Assembly (NCBI GenBank): GCA_946414315.1
Contig: CAMKNZ010000006.1
Location: 33,848 to 97,847, forward strand
Source of the DNA: an uncultured Clostridia bacterium
Lineage (GTDB): Bacteria > Bacillota > Clostridia > Christensenellales > Aristaeellaceae
Direction: 5' to 3'
DNA: 64,000 nt
The notes below the pieces were generated by a model. That model was given only the letters and a program-made list of their open reading frames with translations, made no database searches and was not told the DNA's origin. The translations under genes were made by a program, and so were the position numbers. Shown piece by piece: positions 1-8,474 of this stretch. Each line of letters begins with the position of its first letter. Within the stretch, counting starts at the first letter, position 1.

Positions 1-588
1 CACCTGAAGCGGTACGCGAATATGTGGCGGATCACCGACGACTTTTGGGACGACTGGCGCCTGCTGAAAGGTATGTTTGAGCGTGCGGAAAAGTGGTGTG
101 TTCACGCCGGGCCAGGCCACTGGCCGGATGCCGATATGCTGCCGGTGGGCGCCCTGCGCCAGTGCGACAGCCCGGACGGCTGGACCCGCTTTACCCGGGC
201 GGAGCAGCGGACCATGATGTCCCTATGGTGTATGATGCGTTCTCCGTTGATGATCGGCGGTGAAATGACGAAGAACGATGGTTTTACCCTGGACCTGCTG
301 ACGAAGCGGGAACTGCTGGAGATCGAAAAGACTACCTGGTGCGCCCATCCCCTGCGCACAACGGAGGAGGAGAGCGTCTGGATCGCGCCCCGGAAGGACG
401 GCGAAAGCCTGTACCTGGCGCTGTTCAACCTCAGCGAAAAGAAACGTGCGGTCGCCGTGACCGCGGAGGAGACCGGACTGCCCTTCCTGGCCGGGCGGGA
501 GATCTGGACCGGAAAAGAGATCCGGAAAGCGAAACAGCTCCGCGCGGTCCTTCCGCCGCATGACGCCGCGGTGTATTATGTGAAATAA
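1..588 (+). CDS. Alpha-galactosidase, GH27-like, C-terminal part
   Basis: The reading frame is open from base 1, so the N-terminus and the catalytic nucleophile region lie outside the window; about 195 codons remain, ending in TAA at 586-588. Motifs typical of the second half of GH27 enzymes are visible: WRITDDFWDDW, then GHWPDADMLPVG (the Trp-x-Asp-x-Asp-Met-Leu segment) and SLWCMMRSPLMIGG, followed by a small beta-sandwich-like tail. Family members hydrolyse terminal alpha-galactosides (melibiose, raffinose, galactomannan side chains). No secretion signal can be judged because the start is missing. GH27 is favoured over GH36 by these motifs; the exact substrate is not determinable. Confidence 0.85.
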   Translation, partial: HLKRYANMWRITDDFWDDWRLLKGMFERAEKWCVHAGPGHWPDADMLPVGALRQCDSPDGWTRFTRAEQRTMMSLWCMMRSPLMIGGEMTKNDGFTLDLLTKRELLEIEKTTWCAHPLRTTEEESVWIAPRKDGESLYLALFNLSEKKRAVAVTAEETGLPFLAGREIWTGKEIRKAKQLRAVLPPHDAAVYYVK

Positions 589-601
589 CCGGACGGGTAT
601 G

Positions 602-632
602 AAAAACGGGACGCGATCGCGTCCCGTTTTTT
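602..632. terminator. Bidirectional terminator between GH27 and pyrH
   Basis: A near-perfect palindrome, AAAAACGGGACGC / GCGTCCCGTTTTT around a GATC centre, lies between two convergent genes. It has a T-run on both strands, so it can end both transcripts. Confidence 0.85.
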
Positions 633-644
633 GCGTCTGTCAAC

Positions 645-1355
645 TCAGGGATGAACGAAGGTGCCGATGTCGCTGCCTTCCAGCACCCGGAGCAGGTTGT
701 CCGGATCGTCCAGGCCGAAAACCCGGACCATGGGGACCTTGTTCTCCGCGCACAGGGCGAAGGCGGAGGCGTCCATCACCTTCAGACCTTTTTCCAGCGC
801 TTCGGTATAAGTGATGTCCTTGATCAGGGTGGCGGTGGGATCCTTGTTCGGGTCCGCCGTGTAGACGCCGTCGATGTTCTTGGCCATCAGAACCGCGTCC
901 ACTTCCATCTCGATCGCGCGGAGGGCGATCCCGGAATCGGTGGAGAAGAACGGATTGCCCGTACCGCAGGCGAAGAGCACCACGCGGCCTTCAGCCAGGT
1001 GGCGGCGGGCGGCCATGGCGTTGAAGGGCTCACAGAAGCGGTTCATATCCACCGCACTCTGCACCACAGCGTCCAGCCCGGCTTTGCGCAGCGCGTCCGC
1101 CACACACAGGCAGTTGATCACCGTACCCAGCATGCCCATCTGGTCCGCGGTGACCGCGTCCATATTGGCGGCGGGACCCTGGCGGCCGCGCCAGATATTT
1201 CCCGCGCCGATCACGATGCCGATCTGCACGTCCATATCGTGCATTTTCCGGATGATGGACGCGACCTGGTTCACCTTGTCAAAATCAAACAGATCGTTTC
1301 CGGACTTGAGCGCCTCACCGCTCAGCTTTAACAGGATCCGCTTATATACTGCCAT
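645..1355 (-). CDS. pyrH: UMP kinase
   Basis: PyrH phosphorylates UMP to UDP with ATP in pyrimidine nucleotide synthesis; it is a cytosolic hexamer of the amino-acid-kinase fold. The 236-aa length is standard. The N-terminus YKRILLKLSGEAL and the following GIVIGAGNIWRGR carry the ATP/UMP-binding glycines, and the later VDAVLMAKNIDGVYTADP segment is characteristic of the family. A clear AAGGAG lies about 7 bases before the ATG. In many Firmicutes pyrH sits between tsf and frr; here it stands alone, with a terminator downstream and a 230-bp spacer containing an inverted repeat upstream. Confidence 0.97.
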   Translation of the reverse strand: MAVYKRILLKLSGEALKSGNDLFDFDKVNQVASIIRKMHDMDVQIGIVIGAGNIWRGRQGPAANMDAVTADQMGMLGTVINCLCVADALRKAGLDAVVQSAVDMNRFCEPFNAMAARRHLAEGRVVLFACGTGNPFFSTDSGIALRAIEMEVDAVLMAKNIDGVYTADPNKDPTATLIKDITYTEALEKGLKVMDASAFALCAENKVPMVRVFGLDDPDNLLRVLEGSDIGTFVHP

Positions 1356-1421
1356 ACTGTTTCTCCTTATAATCGGATTTTTATCAGTATATCACGATTC
1401 AGCTGTTCGGGGAAGAGCAGC

Positions 1422-1510
1422 GGACCAGGGGGACGGTTCTTTTGGACCAAATCATTGAACAAGACGGATCTGAGGGAGAAATTGTTCAAAAGAACCGTCC
1501 CCCCCGGTCC
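1422..1510. repeat. Imperfect inverted repeat with GGGGACGGTTCTTTTG arms
   Basis: The left arm begins GGACC at 1422 and contains GGGACGGTTCTTTTG. The right arm ends GGTCC at 1510 and contains its complement CAAAAGAACCGTCCC. About 45 bases separate the arms and contain further partial matches (ATTGAAC / GTTCAAT-like). It lies in the divergent spacer between pyrH and prfC. GGGGACGGTTCT-type arms occur as dispersed REP/MITE-like repeats in many Firmicutes (from memory). No second copy was seen in this window. Confidence 0.7.
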
Positions 1511-1519
1511 ACGTCAACC

Positions 1520-1549
1520 TTGACAATCAAAGGGGCTGCGATATAAAAT
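1520..1549 (+). promoter_or_regulatory. Promoter of prfC-typA
   Basis: TTGACA at 1520-1525 is followed 16 bases later by TATAAA at 1542-1547 (or TAAAAT at 1544-1549 with an 18-base spacer). This is a near-consensus vegetative promoter about 40 bases before the prfC start codon, just downstream of the inverted repeat. Confidence 0.75.
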
Positions 1550-1588
1550 ACATTGTTTTGTGCCATCAGCCGGGAAGGAGGGAATGAC

Positions 1589-3205
1589 ATGCTGCCGGAG
1601 AGAGACACACAGGAGTTCCGGACGCTTCTGCACGAAGAGGTGGAGAAGCGGCGTACCTTTGCGATCATTTCCCATCCTGACGCGGGCAAGACCACGCTGA
1701 CGGAAAAGCTGCTCCTCTACGGCGGAGCGATCCGCAGCGCGGGCAGCGTCAAGGCCCGGAAGACGGACAAGCATGCGACCTCCGACTGGATGGAGATCGA
1801 AAAACAGCGCGGTATCTCCGTTACGAGCTCCGCGATGCAGTTTGTTTATGACGGCTACCGGATCAATATCCTGGACACCCCCGGCCACCAGGACTTCTCC
1901 GAAGATACCTACCGGGTGCTGGTCGCGGCGGACGCCGCGGTCATGCTGCTGGACGCCGCAAAGGGCGTCGAAGCCCAGACGATCAAGCTGTTCAAGGTCT
2001 GCCGGATGCGGAACATTCCGATCTTCACCTTCGTGAACAAGATGGACCGGGCGGCGAAAGACCCCTTTGCCCTGATGGAAGAACTGGAGCAGGTGCTGGG
2101 CATCCGTTCCTGCCCGATCAACTGGCCCATCGGCGTGGACGGCGATTTCCAGGGCGTTTACCACCGGGATACGAAGACGGTGGAACTGTATACCGGCGGA
2201 GACCACGGCAAGAAGATGGTTGAGAAAACCGATATCGCCATCGACGATCCGGCGCTGGAGAAAGCGCTGGAGAAGCATTACCGCGACCGTCTCTCCGAAG
2301 AGATCGAGCTGCTGGACGAAGCGGGCGACGCCTTTGACCTGGACAAGGTCCGGGCGGGCGAACTGACGCCCATGTTCTTCGGCTCCGCGGTGACCAACTT
2401 CGGCGTGGAACCCTTCCTGGACCGCTTCCTGTCCTTCACACCGCCGCCTCTTCCCCGGGAGAGCGACGCGGGTATGATCACGCCCGAAGAACCGTATTTC
2501 TCCGGCTTTATCTTCAAGATCCAGGCCAACATGAATCCGGCCCACCGGGACCGGCTCGCTTTCATGCGGATCGTTTCCGGCGCCTTTGAAAAGGGCATGG
2601 AAGTCTGGCATTCCGGCACGAACAAGCCGGTGGCGCTCAAGCAGCCCCAGCAGTTCATGGCGGATGAGCGGGAAGCCGTGGAGGAAGCCTGGGCCGGCGA
2701 TATCATCGGCCTGTTTGACCCCGGGATATACCGGCTGGGAGACACGCTCTCCACCGGACCGAAGATACACTATGCGAATATTCCCGTGTTCGCTCCCGAA
2801 TTCTTCAACCGCGTGCGCCCGCTGGACAGCATGAAGCGCAAGCAGTTCCAGAAGGGGATCAGCCAGCTGGCGGAGGAAGGCGCGATCCAGACCTTCACCC
2901 GGACTGAGACGGGTATGGAAGAGTTTATGGTCGGCGTGGTCGGCGTGCTTCAGTTTGAAGTGCTGGAACATCGCCTGCGAACTGAATACCAGACGGAGAT
3001 CGTGATGGAAGGCATGCCCTTCCGCTTTGTCCGCTGGGTCATCAGGACCCCGAAGCCTGTGGAGGACCTGAAACTGACGTCCACCTCGGGCAGGGCAAAG
3101 GACAGCCACGGCCGGGATGTGCTGCTGTTCGAAAACGAATGGAGCATCCGGCTGGCGTGTGAAAACAATGAAGGCTTAGAGCTTAAGGAGACCGCAGAGC
3201 GGTAA
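1589..3205 (+). CDS. prfC: Peptide chain release factor 3
   Basis: RF3 is a translational GTPase that recycles RF1/RF2 from the ribosome after termination. The G1 motif HPDAGKTT is at residues 29-36, G3 is DTPGHQDF and G4 is NKMD; the C-terminal part ends with the RF3-type LQFEVLEHRL segment. The frame is open upstream to a TTG at 1553, but ATG 1589 has AAGGAGG at 1575-1581 with good spacing and gives the usual N-terminus, so it was chosen (538 aa). It is followed after 8 bases by typA, and the two are probably co-transcribed. Retention of RF3 is variable among bacteria. Confidence 0.96.
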   Translation: MLPERDTQEFRTLLHEEVEKRRTFAIISHPDAGKTTLTEKLLLYGGAIRSAGSVKARKTDKHATSDWMEIEKQRGISVTSSAMQFVYDGYRINILDTPGHQDFSEDTYRVLVAADAAVMLLDAAKGVEAQTIKLFKVCRMRNIPIFTFVNKMDRAAKDPFALMEELEQVLGIRSCPINWPIGVDGDFQGVYHRDTKTVELYTGGDHGKKMVEKTDIAIDDPALEKALEKHYRDRLSEEIELLDEAGDAFDLDKVRAGELTPMFFGSAVTNFGVEPFLDRFLSFTPPPLPRESDAGMITPEEPYFSGFIFKIQANMNPAHRDRLAFMRIVSGAFEKGMEVWHSGTNKPVALKQPQQFMADEREAVEEAWAGDIIGLFDPGIYRLGDTLSTGPKIHYANIPVFAPEFFNRVRPLDSMKRKQFQKGISQLAEEGAIQTFTRTETGMEEFMVGVVGVLQFEVLEHRLRTEYQTEIVMEGMPFRFVRWVIRTPKPVEDLKLTSTSGRAKDSHGRDVLLFENEWSIRLACENNEGLELKETAER

Positions 3206-3213
3206 GAAAATAT

Positions 3214-5040
3214 ATGGTAAGAGAAGATATCCGGAATATAGCGATTATTGCGCATGTTGACCACGGCAAGACAACGCTGGTGGACCAGATGCTGAAACAG
3301 GGCGGCGTATACCGCGAGAACCAGCAGACCGTGGACCGCGTCATGGACTCCAACGACCTGGAGCGGGAACGCGGAATTACTATCCTGAGCAAGAACACCG
3401 CGGTGCATTACCGCGGACATAAGATCAACATCGTCGATACGCCCGGCCACGCCGACTTCGGCGGCGAGGTGGAACGCGTCCTGAAGATGGTGGACGGCGT
3501 GCTGCTGCTGATCGACAGCTTTGAGGGACCGATGCCCCAGACCCGCTTCGTGCTGAAGAAGGCCCTGGAGCTGAAACTGAAGGTCCTGATCGTCATCAAC
3601 AAGGTGGACCGTCCGGACGCCCGCTGCGAGGAAGTCGTCAACGAGATCCTGGACCTGCTGATCGACCTGGAAGCGGACGAGAGCACCATTGAGAATCCGA
3701 TTCTCTACGTCTCCGCCCGGAAGGGTACGGCGACGCTGGATCTCAGCCAGCCCGGCACAGACCTGCAGCCGCTCTTTGACGCGATCCTGCAGTATATTCC
3801 CGCGCCGGAAGGCGACGCAGAAGGCCCGGCCCAGGTGCTGATCTCCACCATCGACTACAGCGAGTATGTGGGCCGCATCGGCGTGGGCCGCATAGTCCGC
3901 GGTACTTTTACCGAGGGCATGAACGTTGTCCATACGAACCTGGAAACCGGCGTGACCAGCCCCGTCTGGCGCCTGGGCGGCCTGTTCCAGTACGACGGCC
4001 TGAAGCGTGTGAACGCCTCCCAGGTCAGCATGGGCGACATTGTCGCCCTCTACGGCGCGGAGGATATCTCCATCGGCGATACGGTCTGCGATCCTGCGAA
4101 GGTCGAAGGCCTGCCCTTTGTGAAGATCTCCGAGCCGACTGTGACCATGACCTTCTCCGTCAACGACAGTCCCTTTGCCGGCAGGGAAGGGCAGTATGTG
4201 ACCAGCCGCCACCTGCGGGCCCGCCTGATGAAGGAACTGCAGACGGACGTTTCCCTGCGGGTGAACGACACCAGCTCCACCGACTCCTTCGAGGTCTGCG
4301 GCCGGGGCGAACTGCACCTGTCCATCCTGATCGAGAACATGCGCCGCCAGGGCTATGAGTTCGCGGTCAGCAAGCCCCGGGTCATCTACAAGGAAATCGA
4401 CGGCGTCAAGTGCGAGCCCGTGGAACGCCTGATCGTCGATACACCCCAGGCTTCCGCCGGCGCTGTGATCGAGAAGATCGGCCGCCGCCGGGGTACGCTG
4501 GAGCATATGAGCGGCATGGACCGGGTCCGCCTGGAGTTCCTGGTACCGTCCCGCGGCCTGTTCGGCTACCGGAGTGAGTTTATGACCGACACCCGGGGCG
4601 AGGGCATCATGTCCTCCGTGTTTGAACGTTATGAGCCCGTGAAGGGCGATATCCCGCACCGCAACGCCGGCGCCCTGATCTGCTTTGAGACCGGGGTTAC
4701 CACCAGCTACGGCCTGTTCTATTCCCAGGAACGCGGCACGCTGTTCATCGGCGCGGGCGAGGACGTCTATATGGGCCAGATCTGCGGCCAGAACGCACGC
4801 CCTGGAGACCTGGTGGTCAACGTCTGCAAGCAGAAGCACGTAACCAACATGCGCAACGCCTCCGCTTCTGAAGACGCCATGCGCCTGATCTCTGTCCACC
4901 CGCTGACCCTGGAGGAGTGCCTGGAGTTCATCGACGACGACGAACTGCTGGAGATCACCCCGAAGAACCTGCGGATGAGAAAACGGCAGCTGGACCATTC
5001 GCTCAGAGCGAAGGCCCGCAGCCGCGGTGAAGAAGCATAA
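3214..5040 (+). CDS. typA: Translational GTPase TypA/BipA
   Basis: TypA (BipA) is an EF-G-like GTPase that acts on the ribosome and in 50S assembly under stress or cold. The 608-aa length is standard. The G1 motif HVDHGKTT starts at residue 14, followed by the effector sequence [30 protein letters not shown], and NKVDRPDAR as G4. The C-terminal domain has the TypA-specific [11 protein letters not shown] and TRGEGIM segments. It starts 8 bases after prfC with no strong Shine-Dalgarno in that gap, suggesting translational coupling. Confidence 0.97.
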   Translation: MVREDIRNIAIIAHVDHGKTTLVDQMLKQGGVYRENQQTVDRVMDSNDLERERGITILSKNTAVHYRGHKINIVDTPGHADFGGEVERVLKMVDGVLLLIDSFEGPMPQTRFVLKKALELKLKVLIVINKVDRPDARCEEVVNEILDLLIDLEADESTIENPILYVSARKGTATLDLSQPGTDLQPLFDAILQYIPAPEGDAEGPAQVLISTIDYSEYVGRIGVGRIVRGTFTEGMNVVHTNLETGVTSPVWRLGGLFQYDGLKRVNASQVSMGDIVALYGAEDISIGDTVCDPAKVEGLPFVKISEPTVTMTFSVNDSPFAGREGQYVTSRHLRARLMKELQTDVSLRVNDTSSTDSFEVCGRGELHLSILIENMRRQGYEFAVSKPRVIYKEIDGVKCEPVERLIVDTPQASAGAVIEKIGRRRGTLEHMSGMDRVRLEFLVPSRGLFGYRSEFMTDTRGEGIMSSVFERYEPVKGDIPHRNAGALICFETGVTTSYGLFYSQERGTLFIGAGEDVYMGQICGQNARPGDLVVNVCKQKHVTNMRNASASEDAMRLISVHPLTLEECLEFIDDDELLEITPKNLRMRKRQLDHSLRAKARSRGEEA

Positions 5041-5072
5041 TCAAATCCCCGCCGGATTCGGCGGGGATTTGA
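5041..5072. terminator. Terminator after typA
   Basis: A perfect 14-bp stem, TCAAATCCCCGCCG / CGGCGGGGATTTGA, with a GATT loop, starts immediately after the typA stop codon. T-runs are short, but the A/T ends on both sides suit termination of both convergent genes. Confidence 0.8.
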
Positions 5073-5094
5073 TTATGCGTTTGTCAGCGGGTGA

Positions 5095-5844
5095 TCAGTC
5101 GGTGCGGTAGCTGTAATCCATGACCGTGCTTTCGCCGTTTTCGGTCCAGAGGATGTTTTTGTGTTCGTCGTAGGAGAAGGTGACGGTGAAGGGCTCTTCG
5201 CCTTCGAATTCACCGGTGGCGGTGAGGCTGTCCGTTGCGGCGTCATAGGGCGCCTTCAGGATCGCGTCCTTCACAACGCTGTCGTCCTGGCCGTAGACAT
5301 ACAGGCGGATGTCATACTCGTTATCGTACCAGTCGTAGAAGTATACTTCGATTTCATCCTTCATCCAGCGGCCGCCGTAGAAGTTGCCGATCTTTTCGAA
5401 TTCCAGCCCCTGGCCGGCGTCTTCCTTCAGGTCTTTCCAGATGAGCCTGCCGTTTTCGGTGAGGGTGAATTCGGCGTCGCCGACTTCATAATAGGTCTCG
5501 TCCCAGTTACCCGTAACGGTGTCCTGCTTATAGTGCAGGCCGAAGGGAACAGCCGTGAGCCTGTCTTTTTCCGGGCTCAGCGCCAGCGCGTATTCCCAGA
5601 CGTCTTCCTTGTTGTCGCCGAGCCTGTGGACGATGTAGGACTTGATACCGCCGTCCTCATCAAACATCTCGATGCGCCAGTAGCCGTCTTCGGCAACCCA
5701 GGTGCTGACGTACGGAAGCGCTTCCGGATTATCATCCGTATAGCAGCCAAACTCTTCTTTTGCTTCCGTATCTTCTTCCGCGAACACAGCGGTCACGGCA
5801 AAGCACATGCAGATGACCAGGATCAGGGAAAGCAGTTTTTTCAT
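5095..5844 (-). CDS. Secreted protein of unknown function
   Basis: I do not recognise a family. From ATG 5844 the protein is 249 aa with a clear signal peptide (MKKLLSLILVICMCFAVTAVFA, about 22 residues, likely cut after AFA-like VFA). The mature part is acidic and rich in aromatic residues and beta-strand-like stretches (YWRIEMFDEDGG, EVYFYDWYDNEYDI). That resembles small extracellular beta-barrel or lipocalin-type proteins, but this is only a fold guess. The frame is open 14 codons further upstream; 5844 was chosen because AAAGGAGA precedes it and the signal peptide starts there. It has its own promoter. Confidence 0.8.
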   Translation of the reverse strand: MKKLLSLILVICMCFAVTAVFAEEDTEAKEEFGCYTDDNPEALPYVSTWVAEDGYWRIEMFDEDGGIKSYIVHRLGDNKEDVWEYALALSPEKDRLTAVPFGLHYKQDTVTGNWDETYYEVGDAEFTLTENGRLIWKDLKEDAGQGLEFEKIGNFYGGRWMKDEIEVYFYDWYDNEYDIRLYVYGQDDSVVKDAILKAPYDAATDSLTATGEFEGEEPFTVTFSYDEHKNILWTENGESTVMDYSYRTD

Positions 5845-5954
5845 CAGGGTAAGTCTCCTTTCATTATCGGTTTGCATTCGGTTCATGGAATGATATGAAT
5901 GACAAAAAACGGATGGCGATGATGTCTGTATGATTTTTCTGTCCGTTCGGATAT

Positions 5955-5983
5955 ATCATAATCTAAAACCGTTGTTTAGTCAA
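5955..5983 (-). promoter_or_regulatory. Promoter of the 249-aa secreted protein
   Basis: On the minus strand TTGACT (complement of 5978-5983) and TATGAT (complement of 5955-5960) are separated by 17 bases. They lie about 110 bases upstream of the start at 5844 and inside the gap after the SH3-protein stop. Confidence 0.7.
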
Positions 5984-5989
5984 CGCCGG

Positions 5990-6478
5990 TCAGTCCGCAG
6001 CGCTCTTCCGGATCCAGCCCGTTGCGCCCCGAAGGCTGACGATCAACCAGTCGCCATCTTCTTTCAGGATGGGCAGCAGGGTGTCTTCATCCAGCAGGGC
6101 CACCTTGGGTGCGGATCCGTCGTTCCAGGCGTATACCGGCGTTTTGGTTTCCGTCCGGTACCAGGCCGGATCAATGATGATATAGTCCGCGTTGACCCAG
6201 CCCGTCTGACCCGCGTCCACGGCGTCCGACGCAAAGCAGTCCGCCCAGCCGTCCGCCGTCTTCTGGACGCTGAACCTGCTTCCATACTGCAGCGTTTTCA
6301 CCGCTTTGGCATCAGTGCGGGGTTCCGCACGCACGGTCAGGCTTTCGCACAGCACCACAGCCTGCAGGCCGATCTGTCCCTCGCCATAAGGCGGAATGAT
6401 TTCCGCTCCGGCAGCACTGACGCAGCAGAGAACCAGAACCATTACGGTCAGGATTGTAAGCCAGGTATGTTTTTTCAT
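5990..6478 (-). CDS. Secreted SH3-like domain protein
   Basis: A 162-aa exported protein. Signal peptide: MKKHTWLTILTVMVLVLCCVSAAGA. It is followed by a bacterial SH3-type repeat: the LTVRAEPRTDAKAVKTLQYG segment near residues 45-65 matches the LNVRSGPSTSSKVIGTLKKG-like pattern, and GWADCFASDAVDAGQTGWV and GATGWIRKS mark the ends of one or two SH3 barrels. Such domains usually bind peptidoglycan or other wall components. The start at 6478 is preceded by GGAGG at a good distance. No catalytic domain is attached, so a wall-binding or adaptor role is inference. Confidence 0.8.
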   Translation of the reverse strand: MKKHTWLTILTVMVLVLCCVSAAGAEIIPPYGEGQIGLQAVVLCESLTVRAEPRTDAKAVKTLQYGSRFSVQKTADGWADCFASDAVDAGQTGWVNADYIIIDPAWYRTETKTPVYAWNDGSAPKVALLDEDTLLPILKEDGDWLIVSLRGATGWIRKSAAD

Positions 6479-6558
6479 GCTCGTTAACCTCCGTTTCTTT
6501 CGGTTATCCATTCAACGATGGGACGGGCCGCTTCCTTCCGGGACCGGAAAGGATTGTT

Positions 6559-6687
6559 TTACATCTGTTCCTGCTGCTCCATCAGCAGGTCATAAAAATC
6601 GTCAACACTGATCAGGACTGTTTCATCCGCACAGTCCTGAGAAAAAGAATCATCGGCTGTTTCCAAAGGATCATATTCGTAATCCAT
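6559..6687 (-). CDS. Small acidic protein, 42 aa
   Basis: An ORF of 42 codons starting at ATG 6687 and ending TAA at 6559-6561. A strong GGAGGAG sits 5-6 bases before the start. The product begins MDYEYDPLETADDSF and ends SVDDFYDLLMEQQEQM; about a third of it is Asp/Glu, with no signal peptide or transmembrane segment. It lies just upstream of the SH3-protein gene on the same strand and could be co-transcribed with it. No family is recognised. The good ribosome site and clean frame argue for a real gene, but it could be a spurious short ORF. Confidence 0.5.
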   Translation of the reverse strand: MDYEYDPLETADDSFSQDCADETVLISVDDFYDLLMEQQEQM

Positions 6688-6757
6688 ATGCTCCTCCGAT
6701 TGCTGTCTGTAAAACTATTTCGACACGGAACGGAGGATTCCTGTATGCGTCCCTGTT

Positions 6758-6787
6758 AAGAAAGATCCCCGCCGTCAGGCGGGGATC
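6758..6787 (-). terminator. Terminator of the parvulin foldase gene
   Basis: The stem GATCCCCGCC / GGCGGGGATC with a 4-base loop is followed on the minus strand by TTTCTT. It lies 17 bases after the foldase stop codon. Confidence 0.8.
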
Positions 6788-6804
6788 CGGTGGTTCAGGT
6801 GCTT

Positions 6805-8277
6805 TTATTCGGCGGGAACGGCTTTTTCTTCGGCAGCAGCTTCCTCAGCGGCGGATTCCGCTTCCGCGGCAAAGTCGATCTTCCAGGGCTCGCCGTCTTC
6901 GGTGTACTCGATATCGGCGGCAAGGGCCCATTCAATGATTGCCGAACTCATTTTCGAATTAATCAGTTCCTCCTGCAGGGTGGCCCGGAATTCTTCCTTC
7001 ATCTCGTCGGTCAGCTCAGTTGCTCCGCCGGGGACGTCCCGCAGATACTGCAGGATATGGACGCCGTACTGGCCGACGACAGGTTTGCTGACATCGCCGA
7101 TTTTTTCCAGTTCCATGGCGGCTTTCTGGAATGCGGGATCGTAGAGAATGCTGTCGTTATGTACCGGATAGCCGGAGGCAAGCCTGGCTTCGTCCTTCAT
7201 GCCGGAGTCCGTGCCGTATTCTTTGATCAGATCCACGAAAGATGTACCGCTTTCCAGCTTGCCCATGATTTCGTCTACGGTGCCCTGTACGCTGTCCAGG
7301 ATTTCCTGCTCTGCGGCGTCAACCATTTCCTGCGTCACAGGTTCAGGTTCGGGCGTGGGTTCGGGTTCGGCGGTGGGCTCGCCGCCTTCGGCAGGCGCTT
7401 CCGCGGTTACAGTAGGCTCTTCTTCCGTTTTGGATTCCTGCTCTTCCAGACGGGCGGACAGATCCTTCCACTTGTTCAGCAGTTCCTCGTCAACCGGCAG
7501 CAGGATGTGGATGATACCGCGGTAGCCTTCGGGGGTGTAGTAGGAAGACTGGCCATAGTACTGAGTATAGAATTCATAGGTGGCGACGTCGTTCATATAC
7601 TGCTCCTGGTCTTCTTTCACCAGGTCGTCAAAGTACTGCTGAACCTCCTCATCCGTAACGGTTTCGCCGGCAAGCACGTATTCTTCGACGCGCCTGGTGA
7701 GAACGTCTTCGGTCTGGGAGTTGATGACTTCGGTCACATACAGATCTTCGTCCACATTGAAGTTTTCCTTGATGTAAGCCACCGCGTCCGCACGGGCAGC
7801 TTCTTTTTCCTCGTCCGTGGAGGTCTCGGTCAGATTGCCCATCTGTTCCGCATAGTAGTCAACCGCGTTCTTCCAGTCTTCCCTGGCAGCGGTCTCGAAG
7901 CTTTTCTTTTCTTCATCCGTCACGGTATCCAGGCCGAGTTCGGCGGCCTTATCCGTGATCAGTTTGCTTTTGATTATCTGATACATTGCGCTTTGACGAA
8001 CCAGAGCCAGCACTTCGGGAGTTTCCATATCATAACCGTACGACTGGGCCGTCTGGGTATAATAGTCGTATACATAGGCCAGTTTTTCGTTATCGGACCA
8101 GATCTCTTCGCCGCTGATAGTGGCCAGCAGCACAGGGGCTGCTTCTTCAGCCGCGGTTTCTTCAGCCGCCGCTTCTTCAGCAGGGGCTTCTTCGGCGGGG
8201 GTATCTTCCGCCAGCGCGAAGGGCGCGGCGGCCAGCAGCATCACGGAAAGCAGGATGCAGAAAAGACGCTTCATCAT
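6805..8277 (-). CDS. Secreted parvulin-type peptidyl-prolyl isomerase (PrsA/SurA-like)
   Basis: A 490-aa exported foldase candidate. The N-terminus MMKRLFCILLSVMLLAAAPFALA is a cleavable signal peptide, followed by a low-complexity linker of PAEEA/AAEEA repeats (residues 24-48). A SurA-N-like helical region follows, then parvulin features: YRGIIHILLPVD, and later SFVDLIKEYGTDSGMK with VVGQYGVHILQYL, which match the PpiC domain's first and last strands. A second acidic/proline spacer (VTAEAPAEGGEPTAEPEPTPEPEP) lies inside the isomerase part. Family members fold exported proteins outside the membrane. There is no lipobox cysteine, so it is probably released or wall-associated, unlike lipoprotein PrsA. 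GGAGG precedes the tandem ATGs. Confidence 0.88.
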   Translation of the reverse strand: MMKRLFCILLSVMLLAAAPFALAEDTPAEEAPAEEAAAEETAAEEAAPVLLATISGEEIWSDNEKLAYVYDYYTQTAQSYGYDMETPEVLALVRQSAMYQIIKSKLITDKAAELGLDTVTDEEKKSFETAAREDWKNAVDYYAEQMGNLTETSTDEEKEAARADAVAYIKENFNVDEDLYVTEVINSQTEDVLTRRVEEYVLAGETVTDEEVQQYFDDLVKEDQEQYMNDVATYEFYTQYYGQSSYYTPEGYRGIIHILLPVDEELLNKWKDLSARLEEQESKTEEEPTVTAEAPAEGGEPTAEPEPTPEPEPVTQEMVDAAEQEILDSVQGTVDEIMGKLESGTSFVDLIKEYGTDSGMKDEARLASGYPVHNDSILYDPAFQKAAMELEKIGDVSKPVVGQYGVHILQYLRDVPGGATELTDEMKEEFRATLQEELINSKMSSAIIEWALAADIEYTEDGEPWKIDFAAEAESAAEEAAAEEKAVPAE

Positions 8278-8326
8278 GTTTTGTTTCCTCCGGTATTAAG
8301 AGTTAGGGGCTTAACCCAACGCGACT

Positions 8327-8355
8327 ATTATACACAAAAGCATACCCCGGTTCAA
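8327..8355 (-). promoter_or_regulatory. Promoter of the parvulin foldase gene
   Basis: Minus-strand TTGAAC (complement of 8350-8355) and a perfect TATAAT (complement of 8327-8332) are separated by 17 bases. They lie about 50 bases before the start at 8277. Confidence 0.8.
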
Positions 8356-8405
8356 TGCGCGCTTTGTGAACTTGTTGTGAACAATGCGTCCGGTACCGGC
8401 CACCC

Positions 8406-8434
8406 TTGTCACAAGGACGGATATGGAATAAAAT
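8406..8434 (+). promoter_or_regulatory. Promoter of the HD-GYP gene
   Basis: TTGTCA at 8406-8411 and TAAAAT at 8429-8434 with a 17-base spacer lie about 40 bases upstream of the ATG at 8475. A short leader with a hairpin follows. Confidence 0.75.
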
Positions 8435-8440
8435 GACAGC

Positions 8441-8463
8441 GGCCGGCGCCTGAAGCGCCGGTC
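8441..8463 (+). promoter_or_regulatory. Leader hairpin before the HD-GYP ribosome site
   Basis: GCCGGCGC / GCGCCGGT can form a stem of about 8 bp with a short CTGAA loop. It lies between the inferred transcription start and the GGAGGTG ribosome site at about 8464-8470. It has no T-tract, so it is not an intrinsic terminator; a role in mRNA stability or translation is possible. Confidence 0.4.
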
Positions 8464-8474
8464 GGAGGTGAAAG

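Noticed and set aside
1553..1588. Upstream TTG start extending prfC by 12 codons
   Set aside because: No Shine-Dalgarno before it, and it would sit at the inferred transcription start; ATG 1589 has AAGGAGG.
2950..4998. Long minus-strand open frame across prfC/typA
   Set aside because: No family motif or ribosome site; both plus-strand genes beneath it are unmistakable translation GTPases. GC-rich codon bias creates such shadows.
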